64,000 nt of DNA from Sindora glabra (taxonomy: Eukaryota; Streptophyta; Magnoliopsida; Fabales; Fabaceae): the NCBI GenBank assembly GCA_020226215.1, contig CM035231.1:54774876-54838875 (forward strand). The letters are read 5' to 3'. Below are positions 60,786 through 64,000 of this stretch, piece by piece. The position numbers and the translations under genes are program-made. The notes below the pieces were generated by a model. The model had not been told where the DNA came from. It ran no database searches and saw only the letters and a program-made list of their open reading frames with translations. Within the stretch, counting starts at the first letter, position 1. Every line of letters begins with the position of its first letter.

Positions 60786-61860
60786 GAATTTTTAGATGTT
60801 GAATATTAAATTTAATTTGTTAGGTATTAAATTTTTTAATTATTTATGTAATTTTAAATAAAAATATGATTTACTATATTATATTTTATAATTAAAAAAC
60901 TTAATAAAGGTATTTTTAAAACAATCTCAAGATTCTCAAGAATATTAAATATGATAATATAACATATCTAGAAATCTAATAAAATATTCTTAAAAAAATT
61001 TATTGTGAACCAAATATAATAATATTACATTCCTATTAATTAAATTTTTAGAAATCATATTTCTAAGAATATACACTTCTCTAAGATTTTGAAATCAAAC
61101 CCCACTTATAAGCCATCATCGCATGGCTTGGAATTTGAATTAATTAACACGAATTTTATAGATGTAAATAAAGTAAATGCAAGTACATAGTTATATTAAA
61201 AATCATATCTATTCACTAATAGTAATATTATAAGCAGTAATGTTATATATATAATATTTAAAATTAAGTTTTGAATATAAATTAATAATTATTGTTAAAT
61301 ATAAAATGATAAAATGAATTTATAAAATTAAATTCAATAAATATAAAAAACTTTAAATTGAATTATAAATTCTATTTTGGATAGTTATAACATTTTTATA
61401 TTAGAAGCTTACAACCCAATACATTGAATTCAAACAATTGATGATTTAGGATCGAAATTATATAAGTCCGACAAATGTGAAGACTCCTGATTCATTAAGC
61501 TAGTCCTCCATGGTAAACATACTTAAAAAAATTTACGCCCTCATACTAATATTAGGAGACATTCTATCGTAAAAGAAACATTTCATGACTAATGTTAAGT
61601 GCAATACAACCAGCGTTTGTGAGCAGCTTCTTGGTGGCCGGGAAACAGCAGCTGTTTTGAGAGGAAAAGCAAAGGGCGGGCGGGATTCCCTTGAAATGAC
61701 AAATGGGAGGAGCTATGATGATTGTAAAAGAGAGAAAGAAGGCATAAAAATTGTAGTCCTCTACTTTTGAATTTGACCTTAAACAGTTATCTTCTCCCTT
61801 GGGCGATACAGAAGGCCCCCAACTTTGCTTTTGTTTTTCTTCCCACAAAACAAAAGATGC
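60782..61860. other. Intergenic DNA, no gene recognised
   Basis: AT-rich to about 61500, then a less AT-rich block to 61860 with short overlapping frames on both strands (61585-61770 plus, 61564-61848 minus), neither with a recognisable domain. Confidence 0.4.
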
Positions 61861-61869
61861 CTTCTTTTT

Positions 61870-61966
61870 CTATAAAATAAAGCCTGCGGAATTGTATTAA
61901 TGCCTGTACTCCTAACTTTCTTGAATCTACATCCTGCTTTACCTCTCTCTCTCTCTCTCTCTCTCT
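61870..61966 (+). promoter_or_regulatory. Candidate orphan promoter with CT-rich leader
   Basis: CTATAAAATA at 61870-61879 is a good TATA box. It is followed 65 bases later by an uninterrupted (CT)12 tract (61943-61966) and then TTTTCTTTTCTTCTCTCTTT, the arrangement usual in plant 5' leaders. The next ATG on the plus strand (62067) opens only 11 codons before a stop. So this could be a promoter of a non-coding or spliced transcript, or a relic. The CT tract itself is certain. Confidence 0.4.
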
Positions 61967-63534
61967 GGGTTTTCTTTTCTTCTCTCTTTCTTAGGGAATC
62001 TGTGTAACAGTTTCTTAGTCCACAAGGTACATGTCTTTGGTACAAATTACAAGTTTGAATAATAGAATGGAATTGGTCGTGATTACGCCTGATATAGTTT
62101 GATCCATGTAATGAAGCTTTGCTTAGACGTTAGTTTAAATAGTAAAAAGATGTACTTTTCTTCTTACTGCTAGTCATGACCCCAATTTGATGGAAAGTTA
62201 ATAAAAAGATTAAAGGATTTTGTTATTGCGCGCTCTTCGAAGAAATCAATGTGAATTTTTTTATAAAATTTTAGTATAAAAAGTCATAGAATTCACAAGA
62301 TTTTATATAAAATCTTGCAACATATTTTACGCATAATATAATAAATATATATAAAATTATAATTTATTCATTCAAACTTTAGTAATGTTATATATAAGAA
62401 AAATAAAATTTGAAATTAAATTTTGAACGTGATTGTTAATAAATATAAAAAAATTAAATAAATTTATAAAATTTAATTTAATAAATAAAAATTTTTAATT
62501 CTAATTCTAATTTCTTTTACTAAAACATTTTCGTTCAAATTTATAAACAAAAAAATTAAATTTTTTAAATTTTTATGAAAGTGTTACGTTATTGACGTAA
62601 CTTTTATGAAGTACGTAAAAAAATAACTCATTTAATTTTTTTGTGATATTCAAGGTAAACAAAATATATTTCTAAACGAGTCTAAAAATGAAACTAAGTA
62701 CTAGCACGTGCCTTGCAATTGCACAATATTAGGGAGATTCAATGTCGATCATAATGCAATTACACAATTTTACCAGCTAACCAATTGATATGTATTCATT
62801 TTATAGAGAAATATATATGTTTTTGTTTTACCATATTTAGCTAATAAAAGATTGAACTTTATAACGAAAAGCTTGTAATAATATAATTGATGGAATTTGG
62901 AATTAATTCAAGAAAACTTTAGGTAATAACCCAAAAAAATCCCAATTTTATTTGCTAATTAAATAAACTTAATAGTTGAGGCCTGCCTCCCTCACTTCTC
63001 GAACGATGAATTGTGATTGTTCTGTTCACACATTGGTCCTTGGAACGGGAAAAACACAGCTGTTCTCTTTATACCATCCCATTTAAAAACAAGAAAAACA
63101 TAGCTGTTCTCTTTATAGTTAGCTAGGAATACAACTACATATTTAATAAATTTCTTTTAATATTGTTTATAACATCCTATCTTATATGCATGAATGTAAA
63201 GTTAAACTGCCCACTTGATCCCTTTGTATATATAATTTTATTTAAAATTTAGCAATGGAATAAGTTGTTTTACTCGGTGATCAAGAATATATTATTAAGC
63301 TTCTTTTTAAATAATAGAAGTAATAAATCACTATAATATATATCCAATGTCTTGAATCAAACTCAAGACTAAAGAGAGAAAAATTTTAAAACATCATCAA
63401 GAATCACTATAGCACTAAAATTATTAATTGTAAACAGCATTTTTCTAAAGTGAATAAGAGTAGATATATATAAAATAGGGTCAGGCAAATTTCAACAAAC
63501 CAATTGGAACTTACCATGAAGGTTATATTAACGA
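61967..63534. other. Intergenic DNA, no gene recognised
   Basis: Nothing beyond the short leader-like region at its start. AT-rich; a duplicated motif AGCTGTTCTCTTTATA occurs at about 63057 and 63101. Confidence 0.4.
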
Positions 63535-64000
63535 TAACGTGGTCGATGTAAACTTTTTAATTTTTTTAAGAAAATTCAAAAATTTTACACCAACAATGTA
63601 TGATTGGTATAGGCCTTTGAAAAATTGATCATCTTGACATTTTCCCTTAAAGATTATACTAATAATAAGGTCATTAGTATAGAGTTTTTAAAATTTCTTT
63701 TTAAAAAAGTTGAAAAGTTTACATTGAGAATTTTATCCTTAATATAGTTCATTTGAAATTTGATGGCTATCAACTGGCAAGTATTTTATAAGGTGGGCTA
63801 TACCAACAATAAAGTTGTCAATGTAGAATTTTCAAACTTTTTTAAAAAATATTAAAAAAGTATATACTGCCAACCTTGTCATCAATACAAGCCTATTCAA
63901 TTTAAATGATGCATATGCTCCTTATTAATTCTATAGCGATGATAAAAAAAAAGTCTACACCAATGATCAAGTTTTGATGTTGTTAGTATAAAGTTTTGTC
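63535..64000. repeat. Degenerate tandem array, edge of an unseen element
   Basis: At least four related units: around 63540-63610, 63655-63720, 63788-63860 and 63950-64000. Each contains CTA(C/T)ACCAA(C/T)(A/G)AT followed by a partly complementary GTTG(T/A)..GTAGA, then TTTTTAAAAAA-like runs. This resembles subterminal arrays of CACTA-type elements and probably continues past the window edge. Confidence 0.5.

Noticed and set aside
61779..62045. 88-codon minus-strand ORF with an Arg-Glu repeat
   Set aside because: The repeat is simply the translated CT microsatellite on the opposite strand.

Overview
The window is AT-rich nuclear DNA from a flowering plant, most likely a eudicot. The evidence is an Athila-type Ty3/gypsy element primed by tRNA-Asp, a TNT1-like Ty1/copia element, a CACTA (En/Spm) transposon, Tourist-like and hAT-like MITEs and long (TA)n tracts. 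The sequence does not allow a species call. There is no bacterial-style operon and no CRISPR array. Almost every long reading frame belongs to a decayed transposon or is a chance frame.

Layout. 1-14.0 kb is intergenic: a Tourist-like MITE (1464-2046), one exon-like block (5623-5768, minus), a hAT-type MITE with a perfect 8-bp target duplication (6361-6915), a tandem duplication (8511-9132) and a (TA)n tract. 14.0-33.4 kb is an old copia element on the minus strand with diverged LTRs. A much younger 13.2-kb Athila-lineage element is nested inside it (15307-28525, target duplication AAGTG, LTRs about 3% different). The Athila element keeps LTRs, primer site, polypurine tract, gag, protease, reverse transcriptase, RNase H, integrase and a third ORF after pol, but stops and frameshifts break every ORF. 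33.4-42 kb is a mosaic of decayed repeats. 42113-49416 is a CACTA element flanked by GCA, with TNP2-like and Transposase_24-like relics. 40.3-41.2 kb and 50.9-52.6 kb are two copies of one duplicated segment with an internal inversion. The second copy also carries a MITE that the first lacks. 54960-56147 is a MITE with another copy of its own family inserted in it.

The one well-supported intact host gene is a small intronless minus-strand gene at 59301-59540 encoding 79 residues, with a TATA box and a poly(A) signal in the right places. A 32-codon block shared by the two duplicated segments differs mainly at third codon positions, so it looks like a former coding exon. A TATA box followed by a CT-rich leader at 61.87 kb may be an orphan promoter.

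I did not find a new multi-gene system. The points most worth a second look are the ACACGGGG...CCCCGTGT dyad arrays of the Athila element, its two hairpin-plus-polypurine modules, the in-window empty site for a MITE, and the duplicated coding-like block.
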